Positions 35,171-46,025 of a stretch of 64,000 bases of DNA are shown here, one piece after another; position 1 is the first letter of the stretch; every line of letters begins with the position of its first letter. Below the pieces are notes generated by a model. That model saw only the letters and a list, made by a program, of their open reading frames with translations. It did not search any database and was not told where the DNA came from. The stretch covers positions 186,001-250,000 of the forward strand of contig JAOCPU010000047.1 of assembly GCA_035772785.1 (NCBI GenBank), written 5' to 3'. A program made the position numbers and the translations under genes. This DNA comes from Phlebiopsis flavidoalba. Taxonomy: Eukaryota; Basidiomycota; Agaricomycetes; Polyporales; Phanerochaetaceae.

Positions 35171-37010
35171 ATGGCACTGCCAGGGTTCCGCCTCGTGCGC
35201 GCATACCGCGTCTCACTCAGACTTTGCGTCCACCCCGGAATTATCCACGTCCCCGCCCGACATGCTTCGACCGCGGCGGGACCCAACCCTCTCCGCACGG
35301 GATACTATACCACTCTCCTCGTCATCGGTACTGGCCATATTCCCGCGGCATACTACTTTGACTCGCGCTCAGCAATACATCGCTATGTCTTCACGCCGCT
35401 GCTGAGGGGCACCTTGTCGACGCGGAGACGGGGCACAAGATCGCCGTTAAGGTGCTGAGGAGTGGGCTTGCTCCCAAGGACACTCAGCCGGACGACGAAG
35501 TCCTGAGCTTTGAGGTGCGTGCTCCTTCTCTACCACTTACGAGCGGCGTTGAACGCCGTTATGTCGCAGCTCTGGGGGACGACAAATCTCTAACCCCGTA
35601 GGGCTTGCAGCCGGCTTCGACAAACATGGTGAAGCCATAGACGGTGAGTACCATTACTATTATATCAGGAAGAGAACATAAATATACTCAGATATTTCTA
35701 GGTCTCTTTGACCTTGGTTTTAGTTGGGTCGAGATTGGCAGCGTCACTCCTAAACCCACAGGCAAGTTCACCTCTTGCATCCTCCCGTAGACCAACAAGC
35801 TCACTAACCCTCAGTAACGTCGCATATAGCCTGGAAACCACCTACCACGCATGTTTCCACCTGCCCTCCGACCTTGGCCTCATCAACCGCTCAACGGGAT
35901 TCCCTTCTGACGGCCACACCATGGTCGTGAACCGCTTGCAGGATCGTGTACCCGCGTTCTACGAATACGACGAAACCACCCCAGCGTCGCTGAGGCCCCG
36001 GCGCACTTCTCGCGGTTAACTTGGGGAAAGAACAAGTCGTCGCCCCCGGATTCGATCAAGGACTTTGTGATTGTGGTGTCAACGCGTTTGCGCCGTACGC
36101 AGACGTGCTTGTCGTCAATGTCTCGAGTCCAAACACTCCCGGGTCTTCGGTACGCTCACTCACCTCATGTATGCGCTGTCAATTCATGAAGCCTCTCAGT
36201 GGACTTCAAAGTCGAACATTGCTTCAAGAGCTTCTCTCTGGCGTAATAGAAGCACGGGACGCCGCCCTCTGCGTCCTCTCTCGCCCACACGCAAACCCAA
36301 AATCCTCCTCAAAATTGCGCCCGATCTGTCCAAGGACGAAGTTACGGACATCGCCATTGCCGTGCGCTCGAGCGGCGTCGACGGCATCATCGTCAGTAAC
36401 ACCACAATCCAGCCGCCCCGCCTCGCTCAACGACCGTACGTCTCTAGTTACCTTCTTACCCTCTCAGCCACACGCTAACCACCGCACAGCGAACCGACTC
36501 GAAGTCGGCGGCCTCTCCGGCGCCCCGCTAAAGCCATACCACCCTCGCCACGCTCCGCGCCCTGCGCCCGCTCCTCCCGCGTCGATCCCCATCTTCGGGT
36601 GCGGCGGCATCGCCTCGGGCGCCGACGCGCTCTCGAGTTCGCGCGCGTGGGGCTGCACTGCGGTGCAACTGTACATCGAGAGCTGTCGGGTACGACGGCG
36701 GTTCGTCCGGCGCGCCGCGGCGCATCAAGGACGAGCTCGCGGCGCTCCTCCGCGCGGAGCGCACGACGTGGGCGCAGGTCGTCCGTGCGGTGCGGCGGTG
36801 GAGAGCAAGAGTCTGCAGGAGTTGCCGGAGCCCGAGCCGGTCAGGCCGGAGGAGGTGACTGTTGCGCAGCTGGTGAAGGAGGCGGAGGAGCTGAAGGGGT
36901 TGATTGATGCGTTTGGGGCGAAGGAGGGGTTGGTGGGTAGTGGCGTGAAGGAAGTGGAGGAGGTGCGGAATCCGAGTAGTGAGACGTTGGCTGTGTCGAA
37001 TGTTGCGTAG
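35171..37010 (+). CDS. Dihydroorotate dehydrogenase, mitochondrial class 2 (copy 2, nearly complete)
   Basis: This enzyme oxidises dihydroorotate to orotate with ubiquinone at the inner mitochondrial membrane. The N-terminus is Arg-rich and presequence-like, followed by a membrane segment ([17 protein letters not shown]) and RYVFTPLLR. After a shift, [20 protein letters not shown] and the GTGCGT intron, [18 protein letters not shown] is the FMN/quinone-site block. Then come [48 protein letters not shown] (catalytic Ser loop), [42 protein letters not shown] and [14 protein letters not shown] with CTAVQLY. The C-terminal helix is [16 protein letters not shown], with a stop at 37008-37010. Introns are phase-consistent. 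Shifts occur near 35408, 35600, 36250 and 36640. All active-site blocks are present, so it is likely the functional copy if the shifts are errors. Remnants lie at 16.6-17.3 and 42.9-43.5 kb. Confidence 0.9.
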
Positions 37011-39490
37011 GTCGTGGTTAACTATCTGGCGAATCAACTCCGCCGGTGCCCATAGCTTCGCTTGTGTCTCCGGTGCATACCCTGGCTCGCGTCATTGCGG
37101 TCGTAAGGTGGAGAATGAACCCGCGAGACATCCCGCGGTCGCAGTCCAGTGAGTAAACCTGTCAATTCCTGGTATCAAATAGCCTCTAACTCATAGCCTA
37201 CAGATGTCGAAATCATGGTGGCTCAACACATTCCACACTCTGATGGGTAAGGTCGGAAGCGCAAACATTGCTGTCCTCTTCGTGGCACCCTGAGGCGCCG
37301 CCTCGCCCTATCAGCACAAACGCGACCCCTAGATTCCGACGCGTGTGAGCCTTCCGGCGCACTTCCAACCCTGGCCGACTGACCATACGGTGCCAACGTC
37401 TTCGGAGTTTCTTTTACCGATTTGTACTATATCGATTGCAAAATAACGTGCACACGGAAAAAGTATGCCGATACCTGGGCGGTTCGTCGCGCCAGAGCGC
37501 AAACTCATCGTCGCTCGCTCAGCCGACGCGGATACGCACAATATCGTGGCTAGAACTACTCTCCCTTTGGAGTCTGCAGATTCCAGAGTTCCTGCGTTCT
37601 TGCGGGATTTACATCACGCCGCGACAGTTGAGTCTAGGAACCCGTGGGTAGAGAGCAGAGCTTCGTCTTCCATGATCTCGCTTGTAGTTATCACTGAATG
37701 TAATCATGCGGTGTGTGGGCCGGGAGCCGTGTTCCAGGTGTGCTTGTTCCGCGGCCTGCCAACGGCCCCCCCAGTGATAATCTGGACGGCGGTATACTAC
37801 ATCGCGTTCTGTCCGCGCTCAATAACTTCCGGAAAGACCGCATGAACCGTTTCACGACGCCAACTTGAACCTACTGTATCACCAATTACCGTGCCAATAA
37901 TAGTCAAACGAGCCCTCACGATGAAACCGAGAGCACCATACTTAACACTGATCGCTACCGTAGTGGTAAACTCGAACCAGTCCACTTGATAGCAAGAGAG
38001 AGTAGTGACCAAAGATGTAATTACTACTGGAATATATTTCCATTTTCCCCAGGCGGGGCGGGTTCGCATATCCAGAATATTGCTGTGCATAGTTGCCGTA
38101 CGATTGTGGTGGGTAATACGTCGAAGTGGACATGGGGGGACGAGAGACAAGCCGAACGCGGGGCTCGTGAGGAGCGCTCGGATTCAGATGTGTCGCGTCT
38201 AGCAGTTTCTCGCACAGGCGTTTGGAATGACCGAGCCATTCCCATGACTCTCATGCGGCTGGACCGAGGCTGCCGCAGTGGCTCGGGCGATTGAGGCTCC
38301 CAATGCGTGTGGGCGGACTTTCAAGGAGAGGATTCTATGCATGAGGAAGGTCAAAGAACTTGTAGTGGTACAGCACCTGTCATGCCGCAGAACAACCGCT
38401 AATCTGATGGTGCGAGATCTTCACGTTGAACCATGGCCATTGGCTGAATTGTTTACCGATGTAAACAAATCCCCAGCTTCCCTCATGTTTATACGGTAGC
38501 ATAAATATTGCAACTTATGTGAGCAAATCACACAAGGATTACTGCTGGGCGCAGTACTGCTACTCTCGCGTTATCGAGCTGCCGTTATAGGGGGATTCCC
38601 AACGGCCTTACGCCACATTTTTAATTAAGCAAGTGTCCGGGGTCACACTTGTCGAGGTCCCGCCCTGGTTTATGGCTTGCGAAAATGCTGGATGCTTTTC
38701 CTTGTTTAAAATTGTTTAAATTATCAATGAATAAAAATGAAGAGCACTCAAGCTTCGCATCTTTTGTTCACGTTCAAAGGTCAGAGACTCTTTACTTGCC
38801 TCACAGCTTCAAAAAATTTAGAGTCTAGCGTAGTCATCAACACACAATCAAACAGACCCTGGATACCTTCAATCGCGTTGTCGTAGACGCCAGCCAATCT
38901 AGGTGCTTTCAACCCAGACTTTCCGTTTCCAGTCTTTCATTTGTGAGTCACTTCACCCGTCCCGGGATGCCTGTGAGCTCTTCAAGGACCGATAGCTGAC
39001 TTCTTTCCAGTCCTGACAACGTACCGGCCACAACTCGATAGCCATCTTCTTCTCCCCGTGAGCCCGAGGTTCAACGTTCAATTCCGCCGGTCCACGCCGG
39101 GCACAGTAGACCAGGAAGGCCATATCGTAGATCTGTTTCCCTCCAACCACATATAAACTGAGGGAGAAGCTTAGCGTAAGTGCTCAGCGCACGTCGGTTC
39201 CCGTCTTCCGCCATGTCTCACCATACATCCCGACACGCCTCCTCTCATGCAGAGATAGACCCTCAGATACAATCATTAACAATCTCTCCGGCTGTATAGT
39301 TGGCGAAGCCTGTGGTACGTGCTCTACTCTGCTGTATATGCCGTCCGGAACGGTGCTCACCGTCACGCAAGCACCAACCAACCTCAAGCATCCGGGGTGT
39401 CGTCCATCGACTGTCCACCACGAGCCACTTCGTCCTCCACAGTAAGCTCTTAAATTTGCGTCCAGATTCTGCACGGATTTGCTTAATGTG
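37011..39490. other. Stretch with unresolved coding fragments
   Basis: No gene is recognised. On the minus strand at 37942-38133 a 63-codon frame begins STSTYYPPQSYGNYAQQYSG, a Tyr/Gln/Gly-rich prion-like start, and later frames read FHREGSFDYYWHGNW, so a small broken gene is possible at about 37.85-38.13 kb. A 126-codon plus frame at 37465-37845 has no motif. An AT-rich part lies at 38.5-38.85 kb. The FunK1 N-terminus might begin in the last few hundred bases. Confidence 0.35.
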
Positions 39491-39491
39491 A

Positions 39492-42289
39492 TTGAATACC
39501 GACAGAACTCGGCTCCACGAATCAAGACACACACCTCCGCTGGTCCTTACAGAGGCTGGCACACCTCGTCACATCAAGGTCTCTACGCAGGAGTTGAAAC
39601 TCGAGCCTACCAACCCGACTCCACAACGAGGACGCGGTAAACAGGGAGATGACGAATATGTGGGCTGTTATCGCCGATAACGACGAGTGGGATCGCGTCT
39701 GTCACGGAAGCAATGACAAGGTGCCACCAAACAAGGTGGAGAAGGCTGCAGTTGGGGACTTCTCCGACGTTCCTGTGGACCAATCTGATGAGAGGCTTTA
39801 CTACGCTCCACTGGTATGTGTTTTGCTGTATGGGGTGCTTCGTTCTTATGGACGATTGTTGCTCCAATCAAGTGCGCCACAATCAACAAGGTCTTCAACT
39901 CGTTGTAATGACAAGTACAGCATGAAGGTGACAGGGTACAACCCAGAGTCCATGAACCACGCGGGTATGAAGCCAGATCTTTGCATGTACGACAAAGATC
40001 CGGACGGTCCGGCATGTGCTGCCTTCTCCTTGAAGAAAAAGGCCAAAGGTACTATCCCTTTCTTAGCTGCATTGGAGAAAGCTTCTCACGAGTACGCAGG
40101 CGAAGCAGACTCCACATCTGAGTCCGCGACACCCGGACATAACAACGTTCGAAGCACCTCGGATGGATCTGGGAAGACTCTGCGCTCTATCCAGCCCTAC
40201 CAAGCCCGTACCGCTTGGGCTTGGATGACGATGCTTGTAGAAGTCAAAGCCGATCCAGCCACTGTCCCGTACCACAGTGGGCGCGGACGGAACTCTGACA
40301 CTCCGTCTCAATCAAGATGCCCACAGAACCCCCCGAGCGCAGATGATCAAATACTCATCTGAAGTTCTCTTGCGCCAACATCGAACATTTGTCTTCACCG
40401 CTCTCCTTATTCAAGAGAAGGCGTATCTTATGCGTTGGGATCGCGCGGGTGCTATCATCACGACACCCTTCGACTACGTCAAAGAGCCGACCAAGTTGCT
40501 TCGATTCTTCTACCGTATCGCTATGGCGGATCGCTCTCTACAGGGGTATGACTCTACAGTTACCTTGGCTTCTAAGGAAGATGTCGACGTGTTCAAACGT
40601 TACCGTCGCTCCCTTCCCGAAGACCCCATCGCTACTCCTCTCGAGAGCCCGAATCTCCCTCGAGAGCCCGGACCCCTAGCCTCCCCAACTTCCTTCGGAA
40701 GTATGTAGACGAATCGCTTTCGGATGAGGTCTTTTATCCGGTCCACAAGGTATGATAAGCTCATTCTCCGATAAACATTACCTGAATGTTCTCCTTCACG
40801 TAGATTACATTCGACGGCCCCTCAACCCTATGCTGTGACCTGTCTGATACAGAGGCAGGCCACGGGTCACGGGCAGAAGCAGCGGCTGTACCATCAGCTA
40901 CGCCCGAGGAGCCAACCGGTGTAGCTCACACTTATCTTATAGGAAAATACCATCACGGTACCAGATCTCCTACAGGCCGTGGCGGCAAAGGGTTCGTGGC
41001 GTTCGACATGAAACACGGACGTAGCGTGTTTTTTGAGGGACTACTGGTATGCCGATTATCCTTACGGTGCATCCGGAGACGGAGGTCTATCAGAAGCTCA
41101 GGAAAGCCGACGTCCAGTGTGTAGCTACGCTACTAGCTGCGGGGGCGACGTTGGGGGCTCATCGGGCGCTCAAGAGACCCTGAGCCAGAGCTATCTCAAG
41201 GGTGCCCGGAGGCTCAGACGACACATCAGTGCCGCTATCGTCTGGTGGTCAAGGAGGTTGGGGACGACCCCTGGTAAGCTATCAAGATAGCTCGCAACTT
41301 ATCATAGCGCTATACGAAGCGCTGTTGGGTATGCCACATCTCACATGCCAAAACCTGTCTCTTCTGCTGTAGCTAACATGTATATCAATAGCACATCGGG
41401 ACGCATACGAGAAGGCCGAAATTCTTCATAGGGATATCAGCCTGGCAAATATCCTTATCAACGTCGAGTCACGGGCAGGGCTTTTCCTCAATGACTGGGA
41501 CCTCTGCAGGTACAGAAGTGAGCTGAGCTTGGAGGCAAGCCAGCACGCTCGATCGGTAGGAGGTTTTTCGATGCTCTTCCTGTGTAGTCGGCTCTCATTA
41601 CAACACAGGGGACCTGGCCGACGTACGATTGTCCGCGACGCTGGTCACATATCCCTCGCAAGCCCAATGAACTTGCTGACGATATTGAATCATTCCTTCA
41701 TGCCTTCACTATCGTTATCCTGCGGTTTTAGCCACACAGCCTGTCGCAGCTTGGCGAATCGACCAACTTTGCCTTGACCGACCACGTAAATGCTACGTAC
41801 TATGGGGCCCTTGAAAAGCCAGGCGAGCTTTATGTCGGTTTGGGGAAGAAGATGAAAATCATGCGTAACGGGCATCCCGACTTCGACCTCGACAACCGTG
41901 GTTCTGTTCTTAGTGATTTGCTTGGTCGGTGGTTCAAGTTGGGAGCAGAGCACTACGCTGGGCTTGACAATGCCAAGCTGGAAAAGGATTTGATTGGGTG
42001 TCTCCCCCCCCTGGTCGCGCTGTTCCTGCCCGGACCGTCGTCCATCCGCCCTCTGTCCTTCAAAATTTTCGAAGCTCATTTCCGACAAAGGACCAGGCAT
42101 CCACTCGCGCGACAACCCCCTATCCACGCCTGTCTTTTGCTAATGTTGTACCAACGGACACCGCGAAGGCTTCCCCCCCAGCAAACACCCTCTGAAGAGC
42201 CCAAAGACCACGCGGCGCACAATTCAATATCCTGCATCATCATATTGTGGAGATCTTTGTCGCCATCTTTGCAAAATACGACCAAGTGA
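39492..42289 (+). CDS. FunK1-type fungal protein kinase
   Basis: This belongs to the FunK1 family (PF17667), a basidiomycete-expanded group of protein kinases related to choline/aminoglycoside kinases; substrates are unknown. The N-terminal part gives TPPLVLTEAGTPRHIKVSTQ and DDEYVGCYR. Then come MKPDLCMYDKD near 39970, QPYQARTAWAWMTMLVEVK, and the family hallmark EVLLRQHRTFVFTALLI with EKAYLMRWDRAGAIITTPF and LLRFFYRIAMADRSLQGYD (40350-40560). The kinase core follows: GKYHHGTRSPTGRGGKGFVA, YRLVVKEVG, HRDISLANILI (catalytic loop, HRD at 41426) and FLNDWDLCRY (DWD in place of DFG, as in the family). Near the end are HVNATYYGALEKPGELYVGL and RGSVLSDLLGRWFKLGAEHY. At least two introns and several shifts are needed. 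The start is uncertain. It lies between DHODH copies 2 and 3, same strand. The gene appears near complete. Confidence 0.83.
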
Positions 42290-42760
42290 TGGAGGCGGTT
42301 GACAAGACAGATGACCCAATTCGAGCAGCTTTCGCAGATCATTCTACACGGTGCACGGAGTAGTTATGGTAACAAACGGTCATCTGAAAGTTTGGGATCA
42401 ATGCCGAAGAGGGCTGAAGGGCACGAACAGTTCTCTTCCACCTGTCCGTGAGTCCATGTATTGAATCTGTTCCGTAAAGCAACCGGTTGTAAATAAACTT
42501 ATGTTGCTCAAATCGTCTGCTACATTTGAGTGGGACGAACTGTAAGCTGCACACGACGATGGTGGATCTGTATAGATCTGTCAAGAACTCAACCAACCTT
42601 TGTGTAATGAAGCATGTTCTCAGCTGTTGGAGGGCTCAGCGTACGTACTACCGACTTCACGATTCCCCAATCTCTCATTTTGTCCTTGTCCGGCAGAGCC
42701 CAAATGTTACAGGTCATTCAGACCGTAACACTGCAAAAAAGACCCGCCTTGCGCGCAGGC
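42290..42760. other. Intergenic stretch
   Basis: No gene recognised. Short frames on both strands, including 126 codons (+) at 42526-42906, have no motif except where they run into the DHODH remnant. Confidence 0.4.
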
Positions 42761-42763
42761 AAT

Positions 42764-43540
42764 CATGTCTCACTCAGATGTTGCTTCCCAGAGCCATTTC
42801 ATCCCTACGAGGCCCATCCTGTCTCAATATGCCACTCGAGCTCCTCGTCGTCGATTCATCGTCACCGGCGCTTTTGCAAGACGCCGCTATGACTCGCGCT
42901 CACTGATATATCTGAAAGGGTCATGTCGTTGCTGAGACACCCGGTGGGGTCAGGACTCGTCGGTAAGGTGCTGAGGAGTGGGCCATGAACACGCGACAGG
43001 CTGACGAAGTCCTGGGTCGTGAAGTGCGCCGCGCGTCGCTTCCATTCGCACTGCTTACCTATTCTTCTGTGATACGGCTCAGAAGGTAACAAACCTCGGA
43101 CCCTGTGGGGCTCGCCGATGGCGTTGATACACATGGACGGTGAGTACTACATCCTGCCATTCCCCCGAATATACTCAATTTTCTTCAGGCTTCCTGGACT
43201 TACCTTACTACTTGGGCTGAAACTGGAAGCGTTACACAGAACGCTAGGTAAGCTCCCTTTGCATCTCCTAACACCATGAACTGACTCGCCTCAGTACTGT
43301 CACATCGAACCGGGCAATCCGCTAACGCGCCCGCCTTGTGCCCTCAACCTCATGGATTCCCATCTGGAGGCTGCACCATGGCCGTGAACCGTATGCCAGG
43401 TTACGTACCAGTGCTCTCAAAGTACTACCGCAACACGCCCGCATCGTTCAGGTCGGGCGTAGTGCTTGCAGTCGAGTTCTTCAAGAACGAGTCATAACCC
43501 TCAGAGTGATGGAACACTTTTCGGCAGGAGTGTAGTATGC
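42764..43540 (+). pseudogene. Dihydroorotate dehydrogenase remnant 3 (N-terminal part, eroded)
   Basis: This is the N-terminal portion of the class 2 enzyme, older than the other copies. MSHSDVASQSHFIPTRPILS at 42764 could be a presequence, followed by RRYDSRSLIYLKG (compare [16 protein letters not shown] in copy 2). KVLRSGP and EVLGREV correspond to [34 protein letters not shown] replaces [15 protein letters not shown], with the Phe and Lys lost. A DLPYYLG..WKRYTE block stands where [14 protein letters not shown] should be. RMPGYVPVLSKYYRNTPASF with VVLAVEFFKNES parallels [20 protein letters not shown]. Stops and shifts are frequent and the catalytic-Ser block is gone, so it cannot be active. 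Exon order and intron positions still follow copy 2, so it derives from a genomic duplication rather than a retrocopy. Confidence 0.72.
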
Positions 43541-44412
43541 GTTTATGTCGTATTTGATGGTGTGTCGATGCATTTGCGCGCCGATAGTGCGAGTACTTTG
43601 GGGGCTTGGTACGCTGTTGCTTTCGTCATGCGCACTCTCGATTTAAGAATCCCCTCAGCAATCTCCAAAGCCCAATACTCATGCAAGTACTACCCTTTAG
43701 TGTCGTGCAAACACGTGGTACCCGTTTCTTAGGATTACATCAGACATACCAAAGGATGAAGTCACGTTCTCAATTAAAAAGGTAGGGTCGTTTCGCATCT
43801 CACCCAAGTTTGGTTTCTGTGATATGCTTGCCAGGACGCGTCTATGAAATAGAACGCTAGTGTGAGCGCCAGCGTATCCAGTGACGAAGCAGTAGGAAGC
43901 GACATCCTCGCCACCGAAGCCTCCACCGCCCCTCCAGCTCGAGACCTTCCTCGACAGCTTCGACCTCGTGGCCGTCTCTTCCGATTGCCGTGGCGGTCCC
44001 TCGCCCCTTTTTGCGAACTCTAAGTCTCCACAAAACATTGCGCGGGGACTGGGCCCGACCGCATCCATAGACGCGGGCGCCGAGTCTTTTGTCGTCGGCG
44101 GCGTCGAGATTCCCAAGTATGCCTGCGTCGAGGCGCAGGACAATCTCGTCCGGGCGAAGGGGCGCGGGCTTTAAGGGTGCGCTTGGTGTCGACATCGGCA
44201 TGGACCTCATGGGGTGTGGGCGTTAAAGTGAAGGCTTGGCTTAGATGTGTACGCGCTCGGCTGAGAGATTCAGTCAGTAAGGTGAGCATCCCGGTCTTCA
44301 GCGGCAGCGGGATATCCTTCTACTCTAGTGTATTTTTCGGGGTGTTATATATAAATTATGAGACCCATAACTGCACTCATACGGGGTGAACGCGAACGCA
44401 GTGCTAAAATTA
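43541..44412. other. Unassigned stretch with one conserved-looking frame
   Basis: On the plus strand at 43968-44174 the frame reads GAESFVVGGVEIPKYACVEA then QDNLVRAKGRG, and a shifted frame continues FKGALGVDIGMDLMG. This looks like real coding sequence, preceded by ETFLDSFDLVAVSSD, but I do not recognise the family. It is not part of DHODH as far as I can align. Nothing else was seen. Confidence 0.35.
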
Positions 44413-46025
44413 TTATCTTTGCGCAATTGAGAGGAAACGCAACACGAAAGTATCCGACATCACTATGGCCGTGGCCCACCTCCTTGATACCCCGAATATT
44501 GCGCTATCCACTCGAGAAAAAATTGAACGCTGTTCGGTAGTGAGATGCTGGCAAGTGGTAGAGAGGTCAAAAAAGTGTCGATAGTCATCCTTGCGAATGG
44601 GCCAGCCATTCTTCACAGTAGCCCACTTCACGAGGCTTAGAACGAACATGACACGATTGTCACGCGACAGGTTCATCATGCTCACGTCCTCTCACCCACG
44701 CCCCATCATTCTGTCGACGTCGACGGGGTCTCCGATATGATGGAATTCGCAACGGAGTCTGGAATAATTGGAAAGACGGGCAATGAGGGCGTCGAGTTGT
44801 GTGTGAAAGTGGATAAAGAGGATTTAACAAAAGGTGCGGCGAGTCGACCCAGATCGCTATCTTCGCGACCTCGCCTCGGCGGTGGTCTCCTGTAGTGGGT
44901 CTCACGAGTAGCACAATTTTCCAGTCACCCTCTGTCGCGGTCTTCATTGTCAGTTTCTCTAATAAAGCGCACTCACGTTAGGATGAGAAAATGACTTGGA
45001 TCACTGTCATGGTCACTCACGTCCGTCCATTGTCTGATCCACAGAGAAAATCAATGAGTCCACGACGGTCCAGATATATTTGACTCTACACGCGTAGAAC
45101 GAGCCCACAAATGTCTGCAACGATTTGTACATCCGAACTTGCAAGTTCGAGTGGAACCTCGTCGGCGCTTGCAGGAGGCGGCGCTCGTATCGAGAGAGGA
45201 GAGGGTTGGATACGAGCAACAAAGATCCAATACATACAGCCAGCAGCAAGGGAGCGTAGTATCGTCTGGCGCTCCATTCCAGTAAACTCGACCTGGCTGA
45301 GAAATCTTGGACGACAGAACCAGTTAGGGACCCGTGCACCTTCTTCCGGCCAGGAGACACCATCCATAACGAGAGCGCGGAGCTGTGGGAAGGGCGGAAA
45401 CAATTCGTAGGAGGCGGGAGAAAGAGCTGAAGTGCATCTTGCGCAATGTAAAATGTTGAAGTCCTGGAAAGGACTGGAATAGACGAGGAAGCATAATCAA
45501 GAAATGGGGAGGAACTCGTTGTTCGTCAAAGACCGACTTGGATAAGGAAGTCTCTCGATCAAACTGATCCCTTCCCAGGTGACGGACTTCAGTCGCTTGA
45601 GCTGACGCGGGAGGGGAGAAAGCAGCAGTAAAAACCCATATCCGAGGAAGCCTTTCCAAGCATCCCGAGATTTTTGATCATAAGGACAGGCAGCAACGGC
45701 TGCGGTGACCTGAGAATGAGATTGCTGAACTTTGATAGATGATCTGCGTGGAAAAGAATGTAGTAGAATTGAAAAGCGCATGTCTCGATAATCGTGCCCA
45801 ATGTTTGCAAACCATCGTACAATCTGCTGAGTGCGACTTGGCCTTTCCTAAGCAAGGCGACATCCTGAAAATGAAGATTCTTTTCTCCATCAACGCCAGG
45901 ATGCTAACGACCTCTGTTATGATTTGGTGTACAACTTCGGGTGGAAGGGTCGCGGTGGTACTGTCACCTTTGATGACGATAATATCGCCTACTCTCAGTT
46001 CAGGGTTCTCTGTCGACGGAGCCAT
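44413..46025 (-). pseudogene. F-box/leucine-rich protein C
   Basis: This is a putative SCF receptor and a close paralogue of F-box D. The ATG at 46025 opens STENPELRVGDIIVIKGDST and ATLPPEVVHQIITEVVSIL, a clear F-box first half. After a probable intron, DCTMVCKHWARLSRHALFNS completes it. The leucine-rich part includes KFSNLILRSPQPLLPVLMIK and IKNLGMLGKASSDMGFYCCF. Further on are SVTWEGISLIERLP, LFQSFPGLQHFTLRKMHFSS, LRALVMDGVSWPEEGARVPN and RFLSQVEFTGMERQTILRSL. An exon near 44900-44947 starts ATEGDWKIVLLVR, matching ATAEGDWKIILHLAR of F-box D. Frames change at least five times. No SPRY domain was found in the 2 kb upstream, unlike F-box A, B and D, although an unrelated-looking 73-codon frame precedes it. 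Confidence 0.68.
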
